Origin: an uncultured Lachnospiraceae bacterium
GTDB lineage: Bacteria > Bacillota > Clostridia > Lachnospirales > Lachnospiraceae
Direction of reading: 5' to 3'
DNA: 64,000 nt
Assembly (NCBI GenBank): GCA_910584585.1
Contig: CAJUBP010000018.1
Location: 1 to 64,000, forward strand
In this document: piece after piece, positions 8,931-17,139 of the stretch
Layout of the letters: each line of letters begins with the position of its first letter
How positions within the stretch are numbered: position 1 is the first letter of the stretch
Translations under genes and position numbers: made by a program
The notes under the pieces: model-generated
Seen by the model: the letters and a program-made list of their open reading frames with translations, nothing else
What the model was told of the DNA's origin: nothing
Databases searched by the model: none

Positions 8931-8941
8931 TATGTTATAAT
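8931..8941 (+). promoter_or_regulatory. extended -10 promoter of toxin mRNA
   Basis: TGTTATAAT (TG-N-TATAAT, hexamer 8936-8941) starts an RNA near 8948. The ~40-nt leader contains GTTGC and GCAAC that can pair just before the ribosome binding site. No good -35 is present, as is usual with extended -10 promoters. Confidence 0.6.
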
Positions 8942-8987
8942 TTTTTTGTTGCTCACCGATACCCGCAACAGGGAGGAGGTGTCAGAG

Positions 8988-9086
8988 TTGGAATTTCTTA
9001 CATCTTTTTTAGTTGCCGTTCTGGGCGGTGTAGCCTGCCACTACATCATCAAATGGTTAGACGGTGACGACAAGAGCAACAGCTAG
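8988..9086 (+). CDS. Fst-like type I toxin peptide
   Basis: A 32-residue peptide starting at TTG, reading MEFLTSFLVAVLGG, VACHYIIKWL and DGDDKSNS. It has one membrane helix (about residues 4-23) followed by a W-L-D-x-D-D charged tail, the layout of Fst/Ldr toxins (Fst is 33 residues and ends with a similar LDEEDD tail). GGGAGGAGG lies about 10 bases upstream. The convergent RNA at 9108-9199 is complementary to its start region and shares its terminator, as in the par locus of plasmid pAD1. Known relatives act on the membrane. Toxicity here is inference from layout. Confidence 0.75.
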   Translation: MEFLTSFLVAVLGGVACHYIIKWLDGDDKSNS

Positions 9087-9107
9087 CCTAGTGGATGCTT
9101 TGCCACT

Positions 9108-9199
9108 ATAAAAATAAAGAAGAATCCCTCGACTGTATTGCAGTACGGTCGGGGGATTTGCTTCTTCGTCAACGTTGGACTTCTTACATCTTTTTGCCT
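9108..9199 (-). ncRNA. antisense antitoxin RNA of the Fst-like module
   Basis: A ~90-nt RNA predicted from a strong promoter at 9206-9234 and a terminator hairpin at 9123-9158. Its 5' part is the complement of GTTGGACTTCTTACATC (9174-9190), nearly identical to GTTGGAATTTCTTACATC at 8987-9004 over the toxin's TTG start codon. It would therefore pair with the toxin initiation region as well as with the shared terminator. No frame of note lies in it. This is the RNA I/RNA II layout of Fst/par systems; transcription has not been shown. Confidence 0.7.
9123..9158. terminator. bidirectional terminator shared by toxin mRNA and antisense RNA
   Basis: A 15-bp stem with two G-U pairs (9123-9137 with 9144-9158) and a 6-base loop. 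On the minus strand it is followed by CTTCTTTATTTTTATA; on the plus strand by a weaker TTGCTTCTTCG. Confidence 0.8.
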
Positions 9200-9205
9200 A
9201 TTGGC

Positions 9206-9234
9206 ATTATAGCATATGCAAAAATGTTTTTCAA
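9206..9234 (-). promoter_or_regulatory. sigma-A promoter of antisense RNA
   Basis: On the minus strand TTGAAA (9234-9229), 17 bases, then consensus TATAAT (9211-9206). Start is expected near 9199. Confidence 0.8.
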
Positions 9235-9347
9235 TATGCTTTTTAGTTAATATACTATAGAAAAAGGCAGAAGAATATATGTTTTGCGCAATATTCGATT
9301 TTAAGACACGTTCTAAATTCAGCATAGATAATATTTCGATACACAGG

Positions 9348-9558
9348 AAAGGCAGGATGGCCCTTTGGCAAAGCAAACGATTCATGGGCGTTCTTAGTGG
9401 AGACGAAATCCACTGCTTACGTAGACTTAGGAAGGAAGGCTTTCCTGACTTCCTTAGTCGGAGTTAGCAGTTAGTTCGCCGGAACGTTGCCCAGTTTGTG
9501 TGCCAAAGGGCCATCCTGCCTTTACGTCCGCATCCAAATATGAAAAGTTCACTGTAAC
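9348..9558 (+). repeat. MITE-like palindromic element, copy B
   Basis: The same element as copy A in opposite orientation, with outer arms GGCAGGATGGCCCTTTGGC and GCCAAAGGGCCATCCTGCC, and a right end GTTCACTGTAAC. The left end is degenerate. A and B together bracket the toxin-antitoxin module as inverted copies. Confidence 0.85.
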
Positions 9559-9559
9559 A

Positions 9560-9588
9560 TTGGTAAATATATCTAATACTCTTACAAT
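9560..9588 (+). promoter_or_regulatory. possible promoter of GH3 gene
   Basis: TTGGTA, 17 bases, TACAAT. It lies just after copy B and about 160 bases before the GTG start, leaving a long untranslated leader. Confidence 0.4.
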
Positions 9589-9751
9589 TCATGCAGAAAT
9601 TTTACAGTTTATGCATAAATCGGCACAGCCCTCCCCTTTCTGTTATGATAAATTTACACAAAACACAAGGAACTGCCACAAAATAAAAATGCACAACTTA
9701 CTCGTGACTGGTACATTTTATTTCGCGGCAGTTCCTAAGGGAGGGAGACAA

Positions 9752-12397
9752 GTGAAACATCAGGATTTACTGGACAAAATGACATTGGGAGAAAAAGCGG
9801 CCTTTTTAAGCGGCAAAAATATGTGGCAGACCAGGGATTTTGCCCACCTTGGCATTCCATCTATTTTTTGCTCCGACGGCCCTCACGGGGTCCGCAAACA
9901 GGCCGGGGCAGGAGATCATCTGGGACTGAACGCATCGCTGCCGGCCACCTGTTTTCCCACAGCGGCCACCGTTGCCAACAGTTGGGATGAGAAGCTGGGG
10001 GAAGAACTGGGAAACGCGCTGGGAGAGGAAGCGGCGGCCCAGGAAGTCCATGTGCTGTTAGGGCCGGGGCTGAATATTAAGAGAAGCCCTCTCTGCGGGC
10101 GGAATTTCGAGTATTTTTCAGAAGACCCTTATTTGGCGGGGAAAATGGCGGCTTCCTATATCCGCGGAATCCAGAGCCAGGGGGTGTATGCCTGCCCGAA
10201 GCATTTTGCGGTAAACAGCCAGGAACTGCGGCGGATGGCAATGGATGCCGTGGTGGATGAGCGGACGCTTCGGGAAATCTATCTGACCGGGTTCGAGATT
10301 GCCGTGAAAGAAGGCGGGGCCAAGTCCATTATGACCAGCTACAATGAGATTAATGGCGTTTACGCAAATGAAAATAAGCATTTGCTTCAAGATATCCTTC
10401 GCAGGGAATGGGGATTTGACGGGATTGTGATTACAGACTGGGGCGCGTCCAATGACCATGCGGCAGGGGTTGCGGCAGGCTCTAACCTGGAGATGCCGTC
10501 GCCGGGGCTGGATTCCGCAAGGGAGATTCTTAGGGCAGTCAAAGAAGGGCGGCTGACCAAGGAGGAAGTGGACGCTTGTGTGGATGAGCTGCTGGATGCT
10601 GTATTGACTCTGACAGAGCAGACGAAAGGGAAAAATCACAAAATCGATAAGGAAAAGCACCACAGCCTGGCCAGGCGCGCGGCAGAGGAAAGCGCAGTGC
10701 TTTTGAAAAATGAAGACGGTTTCCTTCCCTTAAAGCCGGGCTGCAAAGTGGCGTTTATCGGGGACTTTGCCCTGGAACCCAGGTATCAGGGAGCAGGCTC
10801 TTCCATGGTGAATCCCATTTGCCTGGAAACTCTGGCGCAGCTCTTGTCCGGCAATCCGGAAACCCTGGAACCGTTTTTGCCAAGCGGAATTCAGTTGGCG
10901 GGCATCAACCGGGGATACTGCCGGAATGGGGAAGCGGATGCCATGCAGAAAAAAGAAGCGTTGGAGCTGGCAGCTAGCGCGGATGTGGTGATCTACTGCT
11001 TTGGATTGGATGAAATCAGCGAATCGGAAGGGATGGACAGGAGCCATATGCGGATTCCCCAGAACCAGATAGAGCTTCTGGAAGCCATCGCCAAGGTCAA
11101 TCCCAACATTGCCGGCGTGATCAGCGCAGGGGCGGCAGTGGAAATGCCTTGGGCACATTGCCTGAAAGCCATCTTATACGGCGGCCTGTACGGCCAGGCA
11201 GGGGCAGGAGCCATGCTCAATCTTCTGACGGGAAAGGTCAATCCTTCCGGCAAGCTGAGTGAGACTTATCCTATAAAATACGAGGATACCCCTGCATTCC
11301 GGTATTTTCCAAGCTCCCAGAGGACGGCAGAATACCGGGAGGGCATTTACGTGGGTTACCGCTATTACCAGGCCGCCAGCGTAAACGTGCAGTATCCCTT
11401 TGGGCATGGGCTTTCCTATACTGATTTTGCCTATTCTGATTTGCAGGCGGATGAAAACGGGGTGGAATTCACCATCACAAATACAGGAAAACGAGACGGC
11501 GCAGAGACGGCGCAGCTATACGTTGGAAAATCCAGTGACAGGAGAAACCAGCATCCAGGCCAGGAACCAGAAGAATCAGCAAGAGAGAAAATAGCTTATT
11601 CCAGTGAAAAGAAGAACCAGCATCCAGGCCAAGAACCGGAAGATTCTGAAAAAGAAACATTGCCGTATTCCAGTGAAAAGAAGAACCAGCATCCAGGCCA
11701 GGAACTGGAAGGGATTTTCCGCCCAGTGAGAGAGTTGAAGGGATTTAAAAAAATCTTTTTAAAGGCGGGAGAGAGCAAACGGGTTGCGATTCCCTTTGAT
11801 GATAAGACGTTCCGTTACTGGAATGTGAAAACGGATCAGTGGGAGCAGGAAGGCGGAGCCTGGAAGATTATGGTGGGGGCCAGCGCAGAAGATATCCGCC
11901 TGGAGACCGTGTTCTCCCTTCCTGAGACAGACATCCCTCTTCCCTACAAAAGAGAGGAACTGCCCTCCTACTTTTCCGGCCAGATCCAGCAGGTGGAACC
12001 CGGGGAATTTGAAAAGCTGCTGGGACGCAAAGCCCCTGACGGCTCATGGAAGGGAGAATTGGGAGTGAACGACGCCATCTGCCAGATGTATTATGCAAAA
12101 AGCGGGCTGGCCAGGCTGGTTTACCGGATTCTTGCCAATAAAAAGAAAAAAAGCGAGGAAAAGGGGAAGCCGGACTTAAATATTCTCTTTATTTACAATA
12201 TGCCTTTCCGGGGAATTGCCAAAATGACGGGCGGCATGGTGAGCATGGAAATGGTGCAGGGCATGGTGACAGCGGTGAATGGGCATTTGTTCCGGGGCAT
12301 GAAGCAGGCGCTGAAAGGATATTTTGCCAATGCCAGGGCGAATAAGCAGTATGAAAAGAAGCTTTCGGAGCATGCCCACCCCAGGGATTTGAGGTGA
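9752..12397 (+). CDS. GH3 family beta-glucosidase
   Basis: An 881-residue glycoside hydrolase family 3 enzyme, most likely cytoplasmic as no signal peptide is present. Domains run in normal order: GH3 N-terminal barrel (residues ~10-290) with the nucleophile Asp of ITDWGAS at about 229 and the KHFAVNSQE loop; alpha/beta sandwich (~310-540) with SGKLSETYP; and a fibronectin III-like domain (~555-710). The last domain is split by a 23-residue tandem repeat. A ~110-residue C-terminal extension follows. The GTG start is chosen because AGGGAGGGA precedes it and the family N-terminus begins MKHQDLLDKMTLGEK; upstream in-frame sequence lies in the repeat. It overlaps the GtrA-like gene region and probably forms an operon with it and the next GH3 gene. 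Confidence 0.93.
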   Translation: MKHQDLLDKMTLGEKAAFLSGKNMWQTRDFAHLGIPSIFCSDGPHGVRKQAGAGDHLGLNASLPATCFPTAATVANSWDEKLGEELGNALGEEAAAQEVHVLLGPGLNIKRSPLCGRNFEYFSEDPYLAGKMAASYIRGIQSQGVYACPKHFAVNSQELRRMAMDAVVDERTLREIYLTGFEIAVKEGGAKSIMTSYNEINGVYANENKHLLQDILRREWGFDGIVITDWGASNDHAAGVAAGSNLEMPSPGLDSAREILRAVKEGRLTKEEVDACVDELLDAVLTLTEQTKGKNHKIDKEKHHSLARRAAEESAVLLKNEDGFLPLKPGCKVAFIGDFALEPRYQGAGSSMVNPICLETLAQLLSGNPETLEPFLPSGIQLAGINRGYCRNGEADAMQKKEALELAASADVVIYCFGLDEISESEGMDRSHMRIPQNQIELLEAIAKVNPNIAGVISAGAAVEMPWAHCLKAILYGGLYGQAGAGAMLNLLTGKVNPSGKLSETYPIKYEDTPAFRYFPSSQRTAEYREGIYVGYRYYQAASVNVQYPFGHGLSYTDFAYSDLQADENGVEFTITNTGKRDGAETAQLYVGKSSDRRNQHPGQEPEESAREKIAYSSEKKNQHPGQEPEDSEKETLPYSSEKKNQHPGQELEGIFRPVRELKGFKKIFLKAGESKRVAIPFDDKTFRYWNVKTDQWEQEGGAWKIMVGASAEDIRLETVFSLPETDIPLPYKREELPSYFSGQIQQVEPGEFEKLLGRKAPDGSWKGELGVNDAICQMYYAKSGLARLVYRILANKKKKSEEKGKPDLNILFIYNMPFRGIAKMTGGMVSMEMVQGMVTAVNGHLFRGMKQALKGYFANARANKQYEKKLSEHAHPRDLR
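11539..11712 (+). repeat. 69-bp tandem repeat inside the GH3 gene
   Basis: About 2.6 in-frame units encode SSEKKNQHPGQEPED and a variable second half (23 residues per unit). They sit between LYVGK and IFRPVRELKGF of the fibronectin-like domain, where relatives have only a short loop. Confidence 0.9.
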
Positions 12398-12402
12398 TGG
12401 AT

Positions 12403-13056
12403 ATGGGAAATCTGAAAGAAAAATGGCTGGAAAGCTGGGGCAGCTTCGAGGAAAAGCATCCCAAATTTGCAAAATGGGTATATCAGATTTTTTATTTTTT
12501 CGTGTTCAGCATGGGAGTGACTGTATTTCAATATCTGGTATTTACATTTTTGCCGGGAATCCTGGGGCTGGGGCTTGCCGGGACAGAATTTATGTGGCCC
12601 CAAAAAGAGATGCGCCTGTTTGGCGTGGATTTTACCTGGAGCCTTTTGGGGTATCAGGTGTTAAGGGACGAAACAGGGGCGGTTGTAATCGGCGGCGGCC
12701 TGGGGTATTTTATCAGTTATGAGCTGGGATCTTTTCTTGCCCAGTGCATCAATTTTCCCCTGCAGAGAAACATCACCTTTAAGAGCAAGGGAAATCCGGC
12801 TTATCAGGCCATGTGGTATTTTCTGGCATGGATTGTGATTTCCCTAATCTGCAACGGATTTAATAATCTGTGGATGCCAGTGGCTTCGGCCTATGTTCCG
12901 CCGGCTGTATATAACCTGCTGGTGACATTTATCACAGGCGGGGTTTCTATGGTAATCTTTTTCTTTGTGTTTAAGATTATTTTCCCGGAAGGGGAAGCTG
13001 GGAAAGAGACGCAGGAACCATTTGTTACAAAGAAAATTCTGGAAGAGGAGAAGTAA
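12403..13056 (+). CDS. GtrA-like membrane protein
   Basis: About 217 residues with four hydrophobic spans in the arrangement of the GtrA/DPMS family, including the QCINFPLQRNITFKSK segment, which corresponds to the family's NFxxxRxWVF-type signature. Members are thought to assist lipid-linked sugar transfer across the membrane. GAGGTGAT at 12391-12398, overlapping the stop of the upstream GH3 gene, favours the ATG at 12403; in-frame GTG 12394 and ATG 12397 are alternatives. It lies between two GH3 genes with 3-bp spacing to the next, so all three are probably one transcript. Confidence 0.75.
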   Translation: MGNLKEKWLESWGSFEEKHPKFAKWVYQIFYFFVFSMGVTVFQYLVFTFLPGILGLGLAGTEFMWPQKEMRLFGVDFTWSLLGYQVLRDETGAVVIGGGLGYFISYELGSFLAQCINFPLQRNITFKSKGNPAYQAMWYFLAWIVISLICNGFNNLWMPVASAYVPPAVYNLLVTFITGGVSMVIFFFVFKIIFPEGEAGKETQEPFVTKKILEEEK

Positions 13057-13059
13057 ATT

Positions 13060-15942
13060 ATGAAAAAGATAATAAAGCGAATATGCGCCGTATTTTTGGC
13101 GTTGGTCGTTATCCTGCTGACAGGAGCGACAGCCGTGGCAATACCGCTTTCTAACAATTATGCGGCCATGATCAGCATGGCGTTAGGCCAGTCCACTGTA
13201 AAAAACGAGGGCGGCAGCAACCCCCAGTATTACGAAAGCGCATATTCCACAGAGGACGCCATGGCTTTTCAGGCAGAGGAAATGTGCCAGGAATTGGAAC
13301 GGGAGGGCATGGTTCTTCTGAAAAATGAAAATAATGCGCTGCCGCTGAAACAGGAGGCAAAGGTAAGCCTGCTGGGGCAGAATTCCGTGGATTTGGTATA
13401 CGGAGGGGCAGGCGCAGGATCCGTAGACACTTCCAAAGCCGGAAATTTGAAGGAGGCTATGGAAAGCGCAGGATTCCAGGTGAACCAGGCCTTGTGGGAT
13501 TTCTATGAAACCGGCGCAGGCTCAGCTTACCGGAAAGAGGTTCCCAGCGTGACCGGACAGGGAAATCTGGCGGCTCATGAAGTGCCCCGGTCAGAGTATA
13601 CGGATGAGATTCTGCAAAGCTTCCAGGAATACGGCGACGCGGCAATTGTAGTAATTGGCAGGGGCGGAAGTGAGAGCATGGACCTTCCGGCGGAATATCT
13701 GGAATTTACAAAAGAAGAATTAGAGTTAATCCGCCTCTCCAAAGAAAATTTTGATACGGTGGCGCTGATTTTGAATACGACAAATCCCATGAACTTGTCG
13801 GCGCTGGAAGAACTTGAAATTGACGCGTGCCTGTGGGTGGGAGCGTTGGGCCAGAGAGGCGTTTACGCCATCGGGGAAGCTTTAAACGGCACGGTAAATC
13901 CCTCCGGCCGTCTGGTGGACACCTACGCTTATGAACCGGACCTTGCGCCGGCGGCCGTCAATTTCGGGGATTATACCATTGCCAACAGCCAGGTAAAAGC
14001 GGGGAATAAATATATGGTGTATGCCGAGGGCGTTTACGTGGGATACCGGTATTATGAAACCAGGTATGAGGATGTTGTATTGGGCCAGGAAGACCCATCC
14101 AATTATGAGTATGCATCCCAGGTGCAGTTCCCCTTTGGATACGGCCTGTCCTATACGCAGTTCGCCTGGTCAGACTATGAGGTCAAAGAAAATGCGGAGG
14201 ATTTTACCGTATCCGTAACGGTGGAAAATACAGGGGACGCGGCAGGCAAGGAAACGGTACAGGTGTACCTCCATTCTCCCTATACAGACTATGACAAGGA
14301 AAACCATATCGAGAAGCCCTCAGTGGAATTGGCCGGATTTGCCAAAACAGGGCTCTTAGAGCCGGGGGCAAAGGAAACGGTTACCGTAAACGTGCCCAGG
14401 GAAGCGCTCAAGGTATATGACCGGGAAGGATACGGCACTTACATTTTGGAAAAAGGCGAGTATTTCCTGTCGGCTGGGAAAAACGCCCATGACGCGTTAA
14501 ACCACATTCTTTCTGCAAAAGGAAAAACAAAGGCGGACGGCATGACAGAAGAAGGGGACAAAGCAATGGCATATGCCTATACCCAGAAAAAAACGGACGC
14601 CGAAACTTATGCCGTATCTTCAGAGACTGGCGAGAAAATCCAAAACCAGATGGAAAATGTGGATATCTCTTATTATGATAAGGATTTTACCTATTTAAGC
14701 CGAAGCGACTGGAGCGGCACATGGCCTGCAGTGTACGGGGATGGAAACCTAAAAGCTTCGGAGGAACTGCTGGCGGATTTGGAACTTCCAGAAATCATAG
14801 AGGATAAAGAAGCGCAGATGCCGGAATTTGCGTCAGTTACCAGCGAAAGCGGCGAGCTGAAACTGGCGGATATGATAGGCGCGGATTTTGAGGATGGGCG
14901 CTGGGATGATTTGTTAAACCAGGTCAGCAAAGAAGAACTGTATGATATTGTCCGCCACGGCGGTTACGGCACCTATGCGGTCAGCAGTATCGGCCTGCCC
15001 GGAACGATCCATAAAGACGGGCCTGCCGGCATTTCCAGCACCCTGGCGGGAGGAAATTTAAGCTGCATGGCCTATCCGCCGGAAGTAGTAGTGGCTTCCA
15101 CCTGGAATACAGAGCTGGTGGAGGAATTCGGAAAGCTTGTGGGCGAGGACAGCCTTTCCTCCGGCGTCAGCGTGTGGTATGCGCCGGCAATGAATATCCA
15201 CAGGACAGCCCGCAGCGGACGGAACTTTGAATACTATTCAGAAGACAGCTTTTTGTCAGGAAAGATGGGCGCGGCGGAAGTGGCAGGCTTCCAGTCCATG
15301 GGCGGAATCGTTACCATCAAGCATTTTGCGCTGAATGACCAGGAAACCAACCGGATCGGCGGAGCCATTTTTTCCAATGAGCAGGCGGCCAGGGAACTTT
15401 ATCTTAGGCCTTTCGAGCTTGCCATCACAGAAGGGAACGCCAATGGCATCATGAGTAGCATGAACCGTGTGGGAGCCCGCTGGATGGGAGCCCATGAGGG
15501 AGTTATGACAAATATTGTCCGGGGCGAGTGGGATTTTAAAGGTTTCGTGATCACAGACCAGACCTCTTTCCCCAGCTTTGACTACTGTGAGATCCGCGCC
15601 GGGCTGGCGGCAGGCAACGACATGTGGCTGAACACGGCAAACAATATGTGGGACTTGAAAGAGGAAGAACTCACCGCCAGCGTGATGCAGGATGTGCGCC
15701 TGGCAGCCCGGAGGTTCCTGTATGTTGTGGCAAACAGCAATGCCATGAACGGCGTAGACGGAGATACAAAAGTATTGAATGTAAAGGCCGGATGGCAGAA
15801 ACTGATTCCCCTGCTGGTAATCGTGATGGCGTTGATTTTTGCCGGAGGCATGTACGGCGCCTACTGCCTGTGGGGAACGAAGAAACACCTTCGCAGGAAG
15901 CAGGAGAAAAAAGAGAGAAAAAATGCCGCCAAAGGGAAATAA
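13060..15942 (+). CDS. circularly permuted, membrane-anchored GH3 glycosidase
   Basis: A 960-residue GH3 protein with domain order reversed. After an N-terminal membrane helix (residues ~8-30) comes the alpha/beta sandwich domain (~80-330, with MVLLKNENNALPL and NPSGRLVDTYA), then a fibronectin III-like domain (~375-480), and only then the catalytic barrel (~600-885), with KHFALNDQE and the nucleophile region FVITDQTSF (Asp at about 830). A second membrane helix (~912-935) and a basic tail end it. With both termini probably inside the cell, the enzyme would be looped outside. Reversed GH3 order is known from Ruminococcus and Butyrivibrio enzymes; the double anchor is less usual. It is the third gene of the GH3-GtrA-GH3 run. 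Confidence 0.9.
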   Translation: MKKIIKRICAVFLALVVILLTGATAVAIPLSNNYAAMISMALGQSTVKNEGGSNPQYYESAYSTEDAMAFQAEEMCQELEREGMVLLKNENNALPLKQEAKVSLLGQNSVDLVYGGAGAGSVDTSKAGNLKEAMESAGFQVNQALWDFYETGAGSAYRKEVPSVTGQGNLAAHEVPRSEYTDEILQSFQEYGDAAIVVIGRGGSESMDLPAEYLEFTKEELELIRLSKENFDTVALILNTTNPMNLSALEELEIDACLWVGALGQRGVYAIGEALNGTVNPSGRLVDTYAYEPDLAPAAVNFGDYTIANSQVKAGNKYMVYAEGVYVGYRYYETRYEDVVLGQEDPSNYEYASQVQFPFGYGLSYTQFAWSDYEVKENAEDFTVSVTVENTGDAAGKETVQVYLHSPYTDYDKENHIEKPSVELAGFAKTGLLEPGAKETVTVNVPREALKVYDREGYGTYILEKGEYFLSAGKNAHDALNHILSAKGKTKADGMTEEGDKAMAYAYTQKKTDAETYAVSSETGEKIQNQMENVDISYYDKDFTYLSRSDWSGTWPAVYGDGNLKASEELLADLELPEIIEDKEAQMPEFASVTSESGELKLADMIGADFEDGRWDDLLNQVSKEELYDIVRHGGYGTYAVSSIGLPGTIHKDGPAGISSTLAGGNLSCMAYPPEVVVASTWNTELVEEFGKLVGEDSLSSGVSVWYAPAMNIHRTARSGRNFEYYSEDSFLSGKMGAAEVAGFQSMGGIVTIKHFALNDQETNRIGGAIFSNEQAARELYLRPFELAITEGNANGIMSSMNRVGARWMGAHEGVMTNIVRGEWDFKGFVITDQTSFPSFDYCEIRAGLAAGNDMWLNTANNMWDLKEEELTASVMQDVRLAARRFLYVVANSNAMNGVDGDTKVLNVKAGWQKLIPLLVIVMALIFAGGMYGAYCLWGTKKHLRRKQEKKERKNAAKGK

Positions 15943-15978
15943 AACTGGCCGCCTTTAATCTATGTACATGAATCCTTG

Positions 15979-16089
15979 AAAAAAGGGGCTGTCGGAAAAT
16001 GAAATTTGTCTGCAATATGTAGTTGTGTCATTGAAAGTGTCACAGCATATATTGCGGATAACTTATCATTTCCCGACAGCCCCTTTTTT
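15979..16089. terminator. large palindromic terminator-like element
   Basis: AAAAAAGGGGCTGTCGG pairs with CCGACAGCCCCTTTTTT across ~77 bases that themselves contain GCAATAT/ATATTGC and GTGTCA/TGACAC-type complementarity. The T-run makes it a plausible bidirectional terminator for the GH3 run; the size suggests a mobile palindromic repeat. Confidence 0.7.
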
Positions 16090-16174
16090 TGGGCATATCC
16101 GTCTGCCGCATGGACTTGAGGCATTCTCAAACCGATAGATTTCTGGAATTGAAAATAAAGATGATTCATGTTAA

Positions 16175-16369
16175 TATCGTAATTATGGAAGAAGCAGAAG
16201 GGCAATCAAAGAAATCATCAGAATTTGCAAGGATATTAATGTATTGAGGGAATATTGGGAAAAAAGAGAGCAGGAGGTACTGAGTATGTTGATGGAAGTG
16301 TATGATCAGCAAGAAGTGATGAGATCATATGCAGAGAGTGAAAGAAGAGTTGCTTGGAGGACATTATGA
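16175..16369 (+). pseudogene. C-terminal fragment of an Rpn-family nuclease
   Basis: An open stretch without its own start reads YRNYGRSRRAIKEIIRICKD, then VLREYWEKREQEVLSMLMEV and YDQQEVMRSYAESERR, ending at TGA 16367-16369. This is the typical C-terminus of Lachnospiraceae Rpn/PD-(D/E)XK proteins. The catalytic part is absent. Its tail supplies the ribosome binding site of lgt and overlaps it by four bases. It could be the missing end of the fragment at 6875-7149. Apart from this and the palindrome, the 420 bases before lgt hold no gene. Confidence 0.6.
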
Positions 16370-17139
16370 TTAATGATATTACAATCGGGCCGCTGACAAT
16401 CCATGTCTATGGCATAATGGTGGCAATTGGTTACATGAGCGCGCTGCTGATTAGTGAAAGGCGCGCCAGGAAACGTGGACTGGACACAGATATATTATTT
16501 GGAATCTTCTGGTGTGCAGTTCTTGGAGGCGCAGCAGGAAGTAAACTGCTGTATTATACGGTAAACTTTAAGGAGGTGTTAAGGGATCCTTCGATTTTGC
16601 TGAACTTTCAGAATGGATGGGTGGTATACGGCGGAATTATCGGCGGCGTGGCAGCCGGCTGGGGGTACTGCCGATTCAAGAAAGCGGATTTTCTCACTTA
16701 CCTGGATTTGGTGCTTCCAGCGGTGGCGTTTGCCCAGGGGTGCGGGCGGATCGGATGCTTTTTCGCAGGCTGCTGTTATGGAAGAGAGACAGATTCTGTA
16801 TTCGGCATTCAGTATTGGCAGTCCAATTATGCCCCCAATGGGGTAAAACTGATTCCCACGCAAATCTATTCCAGTATCGGTGATTTTGCCATGGCATTCG
16901 TATTGATGGCGTATGCAAAGCGGCAGCCCTCCAAGGGAAGGGTTGCGGCAGGCTATTGTATCCTTTACAGCATAGGAAGATTCATAATTGAAATGTTTCG
17001 GGATGATTACCGGGGAGAATTTGGTTTTCTATCCACTTCTCAGATCATCTCTATCCTTATTCTGGCAGTTGGAATCGGATTATTTGTATGGGCGGGAAAA
17101 CGGACAGAGGAGAATGATGGATCATGGACCGAGATCTGA
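16366..17139 (+). CDS. lgt: prolipoprotein diacylglyceryl transferase
   Basis: A 257-residue membrane enzyme that transfers diacylglycerol from phosphatidylglycerol to the lipobox Cys of prelipoproteins. Seven hydrophobic spans are visible. The N-terminus reads ITIGPLTIHVYGIMVAIGY as in the family; GGIIGGVAAG and GCGRIGCFFAGCCYG mark the active-site region, the latter being the clostridial variant of the GRxGN signature. The ATG at 16366 is preceded by GGAGG with five spacer bases; the earlier in-frame TTG is not needed. It overlaps the MATE gene by 16 bases, so the two are co-transcribed. Lipoproteins at 41397 and 56796 are possible substrates. Confidence 0.93.
   Translation: MINDITIGPLTIHVYGIMVAIGYMSALLISERRARKRGLDTDILFGIFWCAVLGGAAGSKLLYYTVNFKEVLRDPSILLNFQNGWVVYGGIIGGVAAGWGYCRFKKADFLTYLDLVLPAVAFAQGCGRIGCFFAGCCYGRETDSVFGIQYWQSNYAPNGVKLIPTQIYSSIGDFAMAFVLMAYAKRQPSKGRVAAGYCILYSIGRFIIEMFRDDYRGEFGFLSTSQIISILILAVGIGLFVWAGKRTEENDGSWTEI

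Noticed and set aside
9279..9467. 62-residue frame across MITE copy B
   Set aside because: It lies in a non-coding palindromic element that is found elsewhere without this frame kept intact.
8576..9558. CRISPR array or riboswitch
   Set aside because: There are no regularly spaced direct repeats with unique spacers. The structure is explained by inverted MITE-like copies and the toxin-antitoxin module.
15960..16205. minus-strand 81-residue frame
   Set aside because: It runs through the palindromic terminator element and has no ribosome binding site or family likeness.
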